From: JABDGR01 sp964561455
Lineage (GTDB): Bacteria; Verrucomicrobiota; Verrucomicrobiia; Opitutales; JABDGR01
NCBI GenBank assembly: GCA_964561455.1
Contig: CAZLPS010000001.1
Coordinates: 53,854-117,853, forward strand
Direction of reading: 5' to 3'
DNA length: 64,000 bases
In this document: piece by piece, positions 1 through 7,085 of the stretch
How positions within the stretch are numbered: position 1 is the first letter of the stretch
Layout: the number at the start of each line of letters is the position of its first letter
The notes under the pieces: model-generated
Database searches by the model: none
What the model saw: only the letters and a program-made list of their open reading frames with translations
Told to the model about the DNA's origin: nothing
Position numbers and translations under genes: made by a program

Positions 1-5
1 TTGTC

Positions 6-854
6 ATGAATCCCCGATTGCGCGAATTTCTGCGGGTGCCTCCCTTGCGCAAATGGGTGATCTTGGTTTTGCGAATGCTTTTGCTGGGTTACCTCGCCTT
101 GGTTTTTGTCGGCGCGGTGCTGATCAATCCACTGCTCTTTCATCCGCCCGGCCACCAGGCGGAATTGCGCGGGCAGGTGAAACTACACACCGCGGACGGC
201 AATGACATCACCGGGTTGTATTTGCCCAATCCACAAGCGGCCTACGTGCTGTTGTTCAGCTACGGCAATGGTGAAGACATGGTCGCGGACCGTGATTTCT
301 TGCAGGATTTCCTTTCCCACGGCTGGGCGGTGATGGCCTACGATTATCCGGGATACGGTACCAGTTCGGGCAAGCCCAGCGAGGCTGGTTGCGATGCCGC
401 CATTGACGCCGCCTACGCCTACCTCACCGGTGAAAAACATATTCCGCCTGAACATATTGTGCTCTATGGCCGATCCCTGGGCAGCGGGCCGGCGGTGGAC
501 TTGGCCAGCCGGAAACCGGTTGGCGGGCTCATTCTCCAAAGCGCTTATACAAGCATTTTCCGGGTGGTGACGCATTACCGCATTTTGCCCTGGGAGGTTT
601 TCAACAACATTGCGAAAATCTCCTCAATCCACGCGCCGCTGCTTTCCATCCATGGCACCGACGACCATGTGGTGCCCTTCTGGCATGGCCAGGCGCTTTT
701 CGACGCCCACCCGGGGCCCAAGCAGTATCTCTGGGTGCCCGGCGCCGATCACAATAACCTCGTGGAAATGGCAGGGGGAACGCTGTGGACGGCGCTGGAG
801 GCGTTTCGGCGGAGTTTGCCGTTGAGTAAGGGAGTAATTTCCATGGGTCAATAA
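6..854 (+). CDS. Membrane-anchored alpha/beta hydrolase
   Basis: Serine hydrolase of the alpha/beta fold, most like the ABHD17/BEM46 group; substrate unknown. The 282-residue protein has one hydrophobic segment at about residues 17-42, so the catalytic domain probably sits outside the cytoplasmic membrane on an N-terminal anchor. The nucleophile elbow GRSLGS places the catalytic Ser near 157, HGTDDHVVP gives the acidic residue near 219-220, and GADHNN gives the His near 249, so the triad looks complete. The DYPGYGTSSG stretch is typical of the family's oxyanion region. The ATG at 6 gives a full-length protein. It reads towards the minus-strand toxin-antitoxin pair and is probably a single-gene unit. 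Confidence 0.85.
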   Translation: MNPRLREFLRVPPLRKWVILVLRMLLLGYLALVFVGAVLINPLLFHPPGHQAELRGQVKLHTADGNDITGLYLPNPQAAYVLLFSYGNGEDMVADRDFLQDFLSHGWAVMAYDYPGYGTSSGKPSEAGCDAAIDAAYAYLTGEKHIPPEHIVLYGRSLGSGPAVDLASRKPVGGLILQSAYTSIFRVVTHYRILPWEVFNNIAKISSIHAPLLSIHGTDDHVVPFWHGQALFDAHPGPKQYLWVPGADHNNLVEMAGGTLWTALEAFRRSLPLSKGVISMGQ

Positions 855-877
855 CGTCGGACGTCCATTATTCGAAC

Positions 878-1099
878 TTACTTGATCGCGTGGTCGGACC
901 AATAAACGATGCGGAAGTGGTCGGTGAAGGTGACTTCGTTGCGTCGGCCAAGTTCATCGATTACGGTTTCTCCCTCGCTGCGTCCCGGATCGTGAGCGAG
1001 AGCGCCAAAAAAATCGAGCAGTTCCTAGCGATCGGAATCATCCAGCGGCAAAAGCGCCCTGGCTGCCCCTTCGTCTAAAATGTAGGCGTAACGCACCAT
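878..1099 (-). pseudogene. RelE/ParE-like toxin gene interrupted by an in-frame TAG
   Basis: Reading the minus strand from the ATG at 1099 gives MVRYAYILDEGAARALL and later VTFTDHFRIVYWSDHAIK, which resembles the beta-strand core of small RelE/ParE-family toxins of about 70-90 residues. Codon 25 (1027-1025) is TAG; the frame is otherwise open to the TAA at 880-878. The ATG overlaps the TGA of the upstream antitoxin as TGATG, the usual toxin-antitoxin coupling. The product also ends earlier than typical RelE proteins, right after the YWSDHA segment. I infer an inactivated toxin. Readthrough or a sequencing error are alternatives. Confidence 0.6.
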
Positions 1100-1314
1100 C
1101 AGGAACGCGAGATGGAGGGCTTGGTCGCAAGAATCCGGGCCAACTCGGCTTCGGAGATCTCTCGCCCGGAATCCATGTCGCGATGCCGGGCCGCCAATTC
1201 CTGGCGGAATTCCGGCGAATGGGTGTTGTGCAGCGTGGCGAGAAACCTGGCCACATCCGCCTGCTCCGCAGGGGTCATTTTCACCAATTGCGTTTGGATT
1301 TCCTTAACGCTCAT
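1099..1314 (-). CDS. Small antitoxin-like protein, partner of a broken toxin
   Basis: A 71-residue, charged, probably helical protein. It contains TPAEQADVARFLATL and SEAELARILA, a pattern seen in short antitoxin or addiction-module component proteins. Its stop codon overlaps the start of the RelE/ParE-like toxin frame downstream, which is the main reason for the antitoxin call. A 22-bp palindrome and a candidate promoter lie about 40-70 bp upstream (1356-1384) and could carry autoregulation. No DNA-binding fold can be assigned with certainty from sequence alone. With the partner interrupted, this gene may be an orphan antitoxin kept by chance or in use against another toxin. Confidence 0.6.
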   Translation of the reverse strand: MSVKEIQTQLVKMTPAEQADVARFLATLHNTHSPEFRQELAARHRDMDSGREISEAELARILATKPSISRS

Positions 1315-1355
1315 GGGTTCATATTAGACAACCCCAGGCGGCCGGTCAAGGCGGC

Positions 1356-1384
1356 AAAATAGTTGTTCATTTTTTCTTGAACAA
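1356..1384 (-). promoter_or_regulatory. Candidate promoter with overlapping 22-bp palindrome
   Basis: On the minus strand TTGTTC (1384-1379) is followed after 17 bases by TATTTT (1361-1356), which would transcribe the antitoxin gene starting at 1314. A perfect inverted repeat, TTGTTCA (1363-1369) and TGAACAA (1378-1384) with an 8-base spacer, covers the -35 element and spacer. It is about 50 bp from both the antitoxin and the divergent GbsR-like gene at 1435, so it could be an operator for either. The hexamers match consensus only moderately. Confidence 0.4.
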
Positions 1385-1434
1385 ACCCTGAGCCCATGGC
1401 ATTTTGAGGGTGATTTAACCCCCATTTCCCACCC

Positions 1435-2019
1435 ATGCGCCTTGCTCTTTTTTCAGGTCGCCGGAAGGCCCCCTCCGCCAATGGCCGGGCCGTGACGGGA
1501 CATCTGCCGGCGCCGACGCCGCCGGAGGGGCCGATCAGCACCAAACCATTGAACGCCTCCGAGCGCGAGTTGGTGGAATGGTTTGTGGATTTTACCGCGC
1601 TGATGGGCGTGCCGGCATCCGTGGGCCAGATTTACGGGCTGCTGTATTTGTCGGGCCGGCCATTGCCGTTTGACAATTTTGTGGACCGGCTGGGCATCAG
1701 CAAGGGTTCATCCAGCCAGGGCCTGAAGTTTTTGCGTGATTTGGGGGCGGTGCGGGTCGTCAGCGTGGCCGGCGACCGGCGGGAATATTATGAGGCTGAA
1801 ATCAGCCCGACCCGCCTCGTGGCCGGATTTTTGAAGGAGAAAGTCCAGCCGCGCTTGAAGGCCAGCGACGAACGCCTCGCGCGACTCAAAAAAACCCTCG
1901 CCCAGATGGAGTCCGTGGACCCGCTGCTGGAGGAACGCGTGCACCGCCTGCACGTATGGAACCAGCGCGCGCGGCAATTCCTGCCGGTCGTGGCTGGCCT
2001 GGTGAAAATCCGGACATGA
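1435..2019 (+). CDS. GbsR/MarR-family transcriptional regulator
   Basis: Predicted winged-helix DNA-binding regulator of 194 residues. The central part (about residues 60-120) reads as a GbsR-type domain: VGQIYGLLYLSGRPLPFDN, then LGISKGSSSQGLKFLRDLG as the recognition-helix region, and a wing around VSVAGDRREYYEAE. The C-terminal third (about 125-180) is charged and likely a helical dimerisation region. The first 35 residues are poorly conserved-looking and proline-rich, so the true start may be further in; I kept the first ATG because no better one is visible. It lies directly upstream of the polysaccharide locus and could control it. The effector is unknown. Confidence 0.75.
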   Translation: MRLALFSGRRKAPSANGRAVTGHLPAPTPPEGPISTKPLNASERELVEWFVDFTALMGVPASVGQIYGLLYLSGRPLPFDNFVDRLGISKGSSSQGLKFLRDLGAVRVVSVAGDRREYYEAEISPTRLVAGFLKEKVQPRLKASDERLARLKKTLAQMESVDPLLEERVHRLHVWNQRARQFLPVVAGLVKIRT

Positions 2020-2330
2020 AAATCTTTTCGAAGTTTGATTCTTTCCCCGCAACCCCGCCCGCTGGCGGTTGAGCGGACATTCGCGCGCCCATGAGGGGCC
2101 GCCTCACATCATCCCTGGCCGTTTCAGTTGGCTTCCGCAAAAGCGGTGCGGCCAAGGGCGGCAGCGTGGAGAATTACGTAGAGCTGATCCTGCTTTCGCG
2201 GGACAGCGCTCGGGGAAAATATTCCCAGTGGGCAGATTAATGTACAACGCTACCTGGAAAGAACCCAGACTGACAGCCAAACGCCGTTGACGCACGGCCA
2301 ACTGCGGATAATCTTTAACCCACTATTCCC
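2020..2330 (+). other. 311-bp leader region before the polysaccharide locus
   Basis: No convincing gene. An open frame of 49 codons from the ATG at 2091 to the TAA at 2240 has protein-like composition (GGSVENYVELILLSRDSA), and a second frame continues just after it (INVQRYLERTQTDSQTPL). This could be a frameshifted gene remnant, but I recognise no family. A candidate -35 TTGACG (2287-2292) lies upstream of GATAAT (2307-2312), with a short 14-base spacer; TAATCT at 2309-2314 would give 16. The region probably holds the promoter for the downstream decarboxylase gene. Confidence 0.4.
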
Positions 2331-3287
2331 ATGCGCATTCTTGTCACCGGCGGAGCCGGCTTTTTAGGCAGTCATTTGTGCGAACGGCTTCTGGCTGACG
2401 GCCATGAGGTCGCGTGCCTTGACAACCTGTTCACCGGACGCAAGTCCAACGTCGCCCACTTGATGGCGAACCCGCGGTTCGAGTTCATTCGCCACGACGT
2501 GGTGGATCCGTTCAAGATTGAGGTGGAGCAGATTTACAACCTCGCCTGCCCGGCGTCGCCGGTGCACTACCAGCACAATCCCATCAAAACGGTGAAAACG
2601 TCGGTGATGGGTGCGATCAATGTTCTGGGGCTCGCGAAAAGGGTGGGGGCGCGGGTTTTCCAAGCCTCGACCTCGGAAGTTTACGGCGACCCGGAAATCC
2701 ATCCCCAGCCGGAAACCTATTGGGGCCACGTCAATCCCATCGGCATCCGCTCCTGTTATGACGAGGGCAAGCGCTGCGCCGAAACACTCTTTTTCGATTA
2801 TCACCGGCAAAACAAAGTGGACATCCGCGTCGTACGCATCTTCAACACCTACGGCCCGCGCATGTTGCCGAATGATGGGCGGGTTGTGTCGAATTTCATC
2901 GTCCAAGCCCTCAAGGGCGAGCCGATTACCATTTATGGCGAAGGGAAACAGACGCGCGCTTTTTGCTACGTGGACGATTTGATTGAAGGTTTCATCCGTA
3001 TGATGAATCAGGACAAGGTTATTGGACCCGTTAATTTGGGCAATCCCGGCGAATTTACCATGATTGCACTCGCGGAGAAAATTCTGCGGGAGACCAAGAG
3101 CAAGTCGAAACTGGCTTTCAAACCCCTCCCCAGCGACGACCCCAAGCAGCGCCGGCCAGACATTACGCTGGCAAAGAAGGCGCTCGGGTGGGAGCCGAAG
3201 ACTCAACTGGACGCCGGGCTCAAGAAAACGGTCGCCTATTTTCGCGAACTCCTGAACGAGAAGTCAGAGGCCAAGAAGTCCAGGTAA
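2331..3287 (+). CDS. UDP-glucuronate decarboxylase (UDP-xylose synthase)
   Basis: NAD-dependent extended short-chain dehydrogenase converting UDP-glucuronate to UDP-xylose in the cytoplasm. The 318-residue length is normal for a bacterial UXS without a membrane extension. Visible are the Rossmann motif GGAGFLG at residues 7-13, LACPASPVHYQ near 71-81, the catalytic loop ASTSEVYGDP, and the YxxxK pair Y143/K147 in SCYDEGKR. NTYGPRM and GEGKQTRAFCYVDD are also typical of UXS. The UDP-glucose dehydrogenase immediately downstream makes its substrate, so the two form a UDP-glucose to UDP-xylose route. It is the first gene of the long plus-strand polysaccharide locus. Confidence 0.93.
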   Translation: MRILVTGGAGFLGSHLCERLLADGHEVACLDNLFTGRKSNVAHLMANPRFEFIRHDVVDPFKIEVEQIYNLACPASPVHYQHNPIKTVKTSVMGAINVLGLAKRVGARVFQASTSEVYGDPEIHPQPETYWGHVNPIGIRSCYDEGKRCAETLFFDYHRQNKVDIRVVRIFNTYGPRMLPNDGRVVSNFIVQALKGEPITIYGEGKQTRAFCYVDDLIEGFIRMMNQDKVIGPVNLGNPGEFTMIALAEKILRETKSKSKLAFKPLPSDDPKQRRPDITLAKKALGWEPKTQLDAGLKKTVAYFRELLNEKSEAKKSR

Positions 3288-3298
3288 GTATTGGAAGA

Positions 3299-3330
3299 AC
3301 TAGGCACTAAAACACTAAGCACTAAAGCAC
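3299..3330 (+). repeat. Short tandem CACTAA(A) repeats
   Basis: The gap between the UXS and UGDH genes contains consecutive copies of a degenerate GCACTAAA / ACACTAA unit (GCACTAAAACACTAAGCACT and on). At least four copies fit in about 32 bases. It lies only a few bases before the UGDH start and may be an intergenic slippage-prone repeat; I see no regulatory role from sequence alone. Confidence 0.6.
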
Positions 3331-3336
3331 TACCCC

Positions 3337-4707
3337 ATGAACATTTGCTGCATCGGCGCAGGTTACGTTGGCGGGCCCACCATGGCCATGATTGCCCACA
3401 AATGCCCCAAGATCAAAGTGACCGTCGTGGACTTGGATGCCCGGCGCATTGCGGCATGGAACCACGGGCCCCTGCCGGTCTTCGAGCCCGGCCTCGAGGA
3501 GGTCGTGCACCAGGCGCGCGGGCGCAATTTGTTTTTCTCGACCGACATTGACGAGGCGATTCGCGGGGCGCAGATGATTTTCATTTGCGTTAATACACCG
3601 ACCAAAATGTATGGGGTCGGCGCGGGGAAGGCGTCCGACTTGCAATATGTCGAGGCCTGCGCCCGCCGCATTGCCGAGGTCGCGCGCGACGACAAGATTG
3701 TCGTCGAAAAATCCACGCTGCCGGTGCGCACGGCCGAAAGCGTTCGCGCCATTTTGCTGGCGCAGAAGGACGGTCCCAAGTTTCAAGTATTGTCGAATCC
3801 CGAATTCCTGGCCGAAGGCACGGCGGTGCGCGACATGGAGCATCCCGACCGGGTGCTGATTGGCGGCGATTTGACGGTGGAAGGGCAGGCGGCGGTGAAT
3901 GCGCTTGTGGACATCTACGCGCACTGGGTGCCAAAGGCGAAGATCCTGACCACCAATTTGTGGAGTTCTGAATTGTCGAAGCTGACGGCCAACGCGTTTC
4001 TTGCCCAGCGCATCAGCAGCATCAACGCGATTTCTGAGTTGTGCGAGGCTACCGGCGCGGACGTGGATGAGGTCGCCCACGCCATCGGCACAGACTCGCG
4101 CATCGGGCCGAAATTTTTGAAAGCCTCGGTCGGCTTCGGTGGCTCCTGTTTCCAAAAAGACATTTTGAATCTGGTGTATCTCTGCGAGCACTTCGGCCTG
4201 GCTGCGGTGGCGCGCTACTGGGAGCAGGTCGTAACGATGAACGACCACCAGAAGCAGCGCTTCACCAAGCGCATCGTGCGCTCCCTGTATAACACCGTGG
4301 CCAACAAGCGCCTCGCAGTGCTGGGATTTGCCTTCAAGAAGGACACCAACGATACCCGCGAATCCCCGGCGATTTACGTTTGCAAGGACTTGCTATCCGA
4401 GCGGGCGAAAGTGGCGATTTACGACCCGCAAGTGACGCCGGAGCGGGTCTCGCTGGATTTGGGCATCAAGGATCTCGCCGCCGGCGGGGTTGAAGTCTGC
4501 CCCGATCCCTACGCCGCCGCCAAAGGCGCCCACGCGCTCATTATCTGCACGGAATGGGACGAATTCAAGAGCCTCGACTACGACCGCATTTACGAGGAGA
4601 TGAACCATCCCGCCTTTGTTTTCGACGGCCGCAATATTCTCGACCTTGGAGCGTTGCGCAAGATCGGGTTTACGGCGAGCGGGATTGGGAAGAGTAGCGG
4701 GGTGTGA
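3337..4707 (+). CDS. ugd: UDP-glucose 6-dehydrogenase
   Basis: Oxidises UDP-glucose to UDP-glucuronate with two NAD+. At 456 residues it is of the longer type that resembles animal and plant UGDH more than the short bacterial Ugd. Seen: NAD motif GAGYVGG at 7-13, NTPTK at 86-90, NPEFLAEG at 154-161, the lysine of LSKLTANAF near 215, the catalytic Cys271 in GFGGSCFQKD, and the C-terminal UDP-binding domain beginning around KRLAVLGFAFKKDTNDTRES. It follows the UDP-glucuronate decarboxylase by 49 bp and supplies it. The product can also feed the epimerase at 16245. It is one of three nucleotide-sugar dehydrogenases in this window and the only one of the UDP-glucose type. Confidence 0.94.
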   Translation: MNICCIGAGYVGGPTMAMIAHKCPKIKVTVVDLDARRIAAWNHGPLPVFEPGLEEVVHQARGRNLFFSTDIDEAIRGAQMIFICVNTPTKMYGVGAGKASDLQYVEACARRIAEVARDDKIVVEKSTLPVRTAESVRAILLAQKDGPKFQVLSNPEFLAEGTAVRDMEHPDRVLIGGDLTVEGQAAVNALVDIYAHWVPKAKILTTNLWSSELSKLTANAFLAQRISSINAISELCEATGADVDEVAHAIGTDSRIGPKFLKASVGFGGSCFQKDILNLVYLCEHFGLAAVARYWEQVVTMNDHQKQRFTKRIVRSLYNTVANKRLAVLGFAFKKDTNDTRESPAIYVCKDLLSERAKVAIYDPQVTPERVSLDLGIKDLAAGGVEVCPDPYAAAKGAHALIICTEWDEFKSLDYDRIYEEMNHPAFVFDGRNILDLGALRKIGFTASGIGKSSGV

Positions 4708-4814
4708 AGGCGTCTGGGTGACTGACCACCAGGATTTTTCCATCAGGGAGATTTCAGCGACGAGTTTTATGAACAAGTACTTGGAGATCCTTCGAACGTA
4801 GTGATGCTTTAGCC

Positions 4815-5288
4815 ATGATCCGGTTTTATCTTTTTTTGCTGGTGTGGGGACAATTTTGCGCTGGCTGCGCTTCTTACACAAATTCCACCCCACGGCAATA
4901 TTTGGAGGGGGATGACGCCGGCAATTACGAGCGGATATTGGGTGCCAAACCGCCGGAGAATGTGACGGTGGTTCATTCCGTGGTGGTGACTTATGCCTGG
5001 CGGCTGTTTGTGGTTACCACGGATGATTTCGAGTTCGAGCTGCTGGTGCCGAAAGCGTGGATCGAAGCCCAAGTAAAATCCCATTACCTGTTTTCTCCCG
5101 GCCCGGGCCGGTCCGGAGACGAGTTTGACCGGCGGAAACAACATCCCATTCGCGATTGGTATGCGACAAAGAGCATTGATCATTATGTTTCCTATCGGGA
5201 CCGAACCGATGTTGGATATGTGCATCTGCTGGTCGAACAAACGCCCGAGGCGGACGGACGCTGGCGGGTGTTCATAAGCAAGCATTAG
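4815..5288 (+). CDS. Putative lipoprotein of unknown function
   Basis: A 157-residue protein with a hydrophobic N-terminus (FYLFLLVWGQ) followed by a CAGC segment at about residues 15-18, which may act as an imperfect lipobox with Cys18 as the lipidated residue. The rest is a soluble domain with alternating hydrophobic and charged stretches and no family I recognise. It sits between the UGDH gene and a toxin-antitoxin module in a short, less GC-rich island that interrupts the sugar-nucleotide genes, which suggests it arrived with that island. It could equally be an ordinary secreted protein. Function is unknown. Confidence 0.65.
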   Translation: MIRFYLFLLVWGQFCAGCASYTNSTPRQYLEGDDAGNYERILGAKPPENVTVVHSVVVTYAWRLFVVTTDDFEFELLVPKAWIEAQVKSHYLFSPGPGRSGDEFDRRKQHPIRDWYATKSIDHYVSYRDRTDVGYVHLLVEQTPEADGRWRVFISKH

Positions 5289-5396
5289 TCCATTGAATGA
5301 CGTCAGGTTAGTGTCGGTTCCAAACCAATACAATGAAGCCATGCAGATTTTGAAAAGCAGCATTTCGACTTGATTTTAGGGGCGATTCTCCATTAC

Positions 5397-5434
5397 TTGA
5401 CATTTATTCAGGAACTGGACATTATCCTGTCCAT
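5397..5434 (+). promoter_or_regulatory. yefM-yoeB promoter with overlapping operator palindrome
   Basis: TTGACA (5397-5402) is followed after exactly 17 bases by CATTAT (5420-5425). An inverted repeat GGACA (5417-5421) / TGTCC (5428-5432) straddles the -10 element, as expected for an autorepressing antitoxin. Transcription would start at about 5432-5433, two or three bases before the ATG at 5435, so the message would be nearly leaderless. No Shine-Dalgarno motif is present. Confidence 0.7.
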
Positions 5435-5698
5435 ATGAAGGCGATTACTTATACTGCAGCGCGTGAGGGTCTGGCATCGACCATGGATCGGGTGTGTGAG
5501 GACCATGATCCGGTAGTCATTACGCGGAATCGCGACCAAGCGGTGGTCATGATGTCTTTGGAGGATTATGAGTCGCTCCAAGAGACAGCCTATCTGATGC
5601 GATCCCCCGCCAATGCGCGACGGCTGTTGAAGTCCATTCGCAACTCGAAAGAGGGAAAACTAATCATCAAGACCTTTGCGGATTTGGGGATTGAATGA
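5435..5698 (+). CDS. yefM: YefM/Phd-family antitoxin
   Basis: An 87-residue antitoxin of the Phd/YefM fold. The N-terminal half (AAREGLASTMDRVCEDHDPV, then VITRNRDQAVVMMSLEDYES) is the standard DNA-binding and dimerisation module, with the conserved SLEDYESLQET helix near residues 45-57. The C-terminal tail, rich in Lys and Glu, would wrap and neutralise the toxin. Its stop overlaps the toxin start by four bases (ATGA at 5695-5698). It likely represses its own promoter through the palindrome at 5417-5432. The pair lies inside the polysaccharide locus. Confidence 0.92.
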   Translation: MKAITYTAAREGLASTMDRVCEDHDPVVITRNRDQAVVMMSLEDYESLQETAYLMRSPANARRLLKSIRNSKEGKLIIKTFADLGIE

Positions 5699-5949
5699 AT
5701 ACGTCGTTCACACCCGAGGCCTGGGAGGAGTACCTACATTGGCAACAAATGGACAAGAAGGTGCTGAAAAAGGTAAATGAATTATTGAAGGACATTGCCC
5801 GCCATCCCTTTGAAGGCATTGGCAAGCCGGAGCCACTAAAATTCGATTACGCTGGCCATTGGTCCAGACGAGTAACTGACAAGCATCGTTTAGTCTATCG
5901 AATTGAGGATGGTAATATCATTGTGGTGCAGCTTCGCTACCATTATTAA
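5695..5949 (+). CDS. yoeB: YoeB-family mRNA interferase toxin
   Basis: Ribosome-dependent endoribonuclease toxin of 84 residues, the same length as Escherichia coli YoeB. All residues known to matter in that enzyme are at the same positions: Glu46 in KPEPLK, Arg65 in DKHRLVYRI, and the terminal His83-Tyr84 in RYHY. The protein therefore looks intact and active, unlike the broken toxin near the window start. It is translationally coupled to the antitoxin by an ATGA overlap. Only 22 bases separate it from the following dehydratase gene, so transcripts from the yefM promoter could run into the polysaccharide genes. Confidence 0.94.
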   Translation: MNTSFTPEAWEEYLHWQQMDKKVLKKVNELLKDIARHPFEGIGKPEPLKFDYAGHWSRRVTDKHRLVYRIEDGNIIVVQLRYHY

Positions 5950-5971
5950 ACGTTAGCGAACGAATTTTTTC

Positions 5972-6940
5972 ATGAACATTGCCTTCATCACCGGAATCAC
6001 AGGGCAGGACGGCTCGTATTTGTGCGAGCTACTGCTGGAGAAGGGCTATGAAGTGCATGGGCTGGTGCACCGGCCGGAGGGGCTGACCTCGGGCAATCTC
6101 GGCAAACTCGTCCAGGACGAGTCCATCAACAACAAGCGCATGTTTTTGCACACGGGGTCGTTTGAAGACACCACCCACCTGCGCCGCCTCATCATGCGGG
6201 CGAAGCCGACGGAATTTTACCACCTCGCGGCGCAATCGAGCCCGCGACTCAGCCTCGAATTGCCCGAAACCACGATGGAGAGCGTCGGCATGGCGACCGT
6301 GCGTCTGCTGGAAATTTTGCGCGATTTGGACAATCCGCCCAAATTCCTCTATGCGTCCTCGTCGGAGATTTTTGGCGAGCCGCTGGGGCTGCCGCAAGAT
6401 GAGATGACGCCCATGCAGCCCTCGACCCCCTACGGCGTGGCCAAGGCGCTCTCGACGCAAATGGCGAAAATCTACCGCTCGGCCTACGGACTGAATACTT
6501 GCGCGGCCATCCTTTACAACCACGAGTCGCCACGGCGCAGCGGACAGTTTGTGACCATGAAAGTGGCCCGCGCGGCCGCCCGCATCCGCCGGGGCCAGCA
6601 AAAGACCTTGCAACTGGGGAACCTGACCGGCCAGCGTGACTGGGGTTGGGCGCCGGATTATGTGCGCGGGTTCTGGATGATGCTCCAGCAAGATAAAGTG
6701 GATGATTTTGTGCTGGCGACGGGAAAATTGCACAGCGTGGAGCAGTTTGTGGCCCGGGCCTTTGCGGTGGTGGGCATGGATTGGCATGATTTTGTGGAGC
6801 TCGACCCCAAATTGAAAACTGCAGTCGAACCCGCCCGGCTGTGCGGCAATCCGGAAAAGGCCAAACGCCTGCTCGGCTGGGAAAACACGGTCCCCTTTGA
6901 CACGATGGTCGAACGTCTGGTCGTGTCGCAGTTGAATTAA
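5972..6940 (+). CDS. GDP-mannose 4,6-dehydratase-like enzyme, divergent paralog
   Basis: Extended short-chain dehydrogenase of 322 residues, related to the GMD encoded next door. It keeps the NADP motif GITGQDGSY at 8-16, the catalytic loop ASSSEIFGE (Glu132) and Y154/K158 in STPYGVAK, plus NHESPRR and GNLTGQRDWG. It differs where GMD binds the nucleotide and second cofactor: GLVHRPEGLTSG replaces the GIVRRSSSLN stretch. It may be a GMD variant with another NDP-sugar substrate, or may catalyse the following epimerisation or reduction step. No classical GDP-fucose synthase is present in the window. Operon position with gmd argues for a related pathway. Confidence 0.8.
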   Translation: MNIAFITGITGQDGSYLCELLLEKGYEVHGLVHRPEGLTSGNLGKLVQDESINNKRMFLHTGSFEDTTHLRRLIMRAKPTEFYHLAAQSSPRLSLELPETTMESVGMATVRLLEILRDLDNPPKFLYASSSEIFGEPLGLPQDEMTPMQPSTPYGVAKALSTQMAKIYRSAYGLNTCAAILYNHESPRRSGQFVTMKVARAAARIRRGQQKTLQLGNLTGQRDWGWAPDYVRGFWMMLQQDKVDDFVLATGKLHSVEQFVARAFAVVGMDWHDFVELDPKLKTAVEPARLCGNPEKAKRLLGWENTVPFDTMVERLVVSQLN

Positions 6941-6952
6941 AGTCGGTATTGA

Positions 6953-7069
6953 AACACGGAGGGCGCGGAGAGCACGGAGGAAATTTATAATCCAAGCCCA
7001 TTTTATAGCTCTTGCCGCTACCCGTTCAAAATATATCTTTCTCCGTGTCCTCCGTATTCTCCGTGGTTA
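6953..7069. repeat. Inverted intergenic repeat of CACGGAG units
   Basis: The gap between the two GMD-like genes has a left arm (about 6953-6983) made of three imperfect CACGGAG units. Its right arm (about 7039-7069) carries the complementary CTCCGTG units. The arms are imperfect inverted repeats of about 31 bp separated by about 55 bp of AT-richer DNA. Such CACGGAG-type repeats look like dispersed intergenic elements, and the pair could fold as a long-range hairpin in the transcript. Whether it attenuates the operon is unknown. Confidence 0.6.
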
Positions 7070-7085
7070 ACCTCTTCTTCTCCCT

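Noticed and set aside
2364..3206. Long antisense frame over the UXS gene, and similar long frames over many other genes
   Set aside because: High GC content produces long antisense frames; the plus-strand proteins carry clear family motifs.
3299..3330. CACTAAA tandem units as a CRISPR-like array
   Set aside because: Units are 7-8 bp with no unique spacers; this is a simple short repeat.
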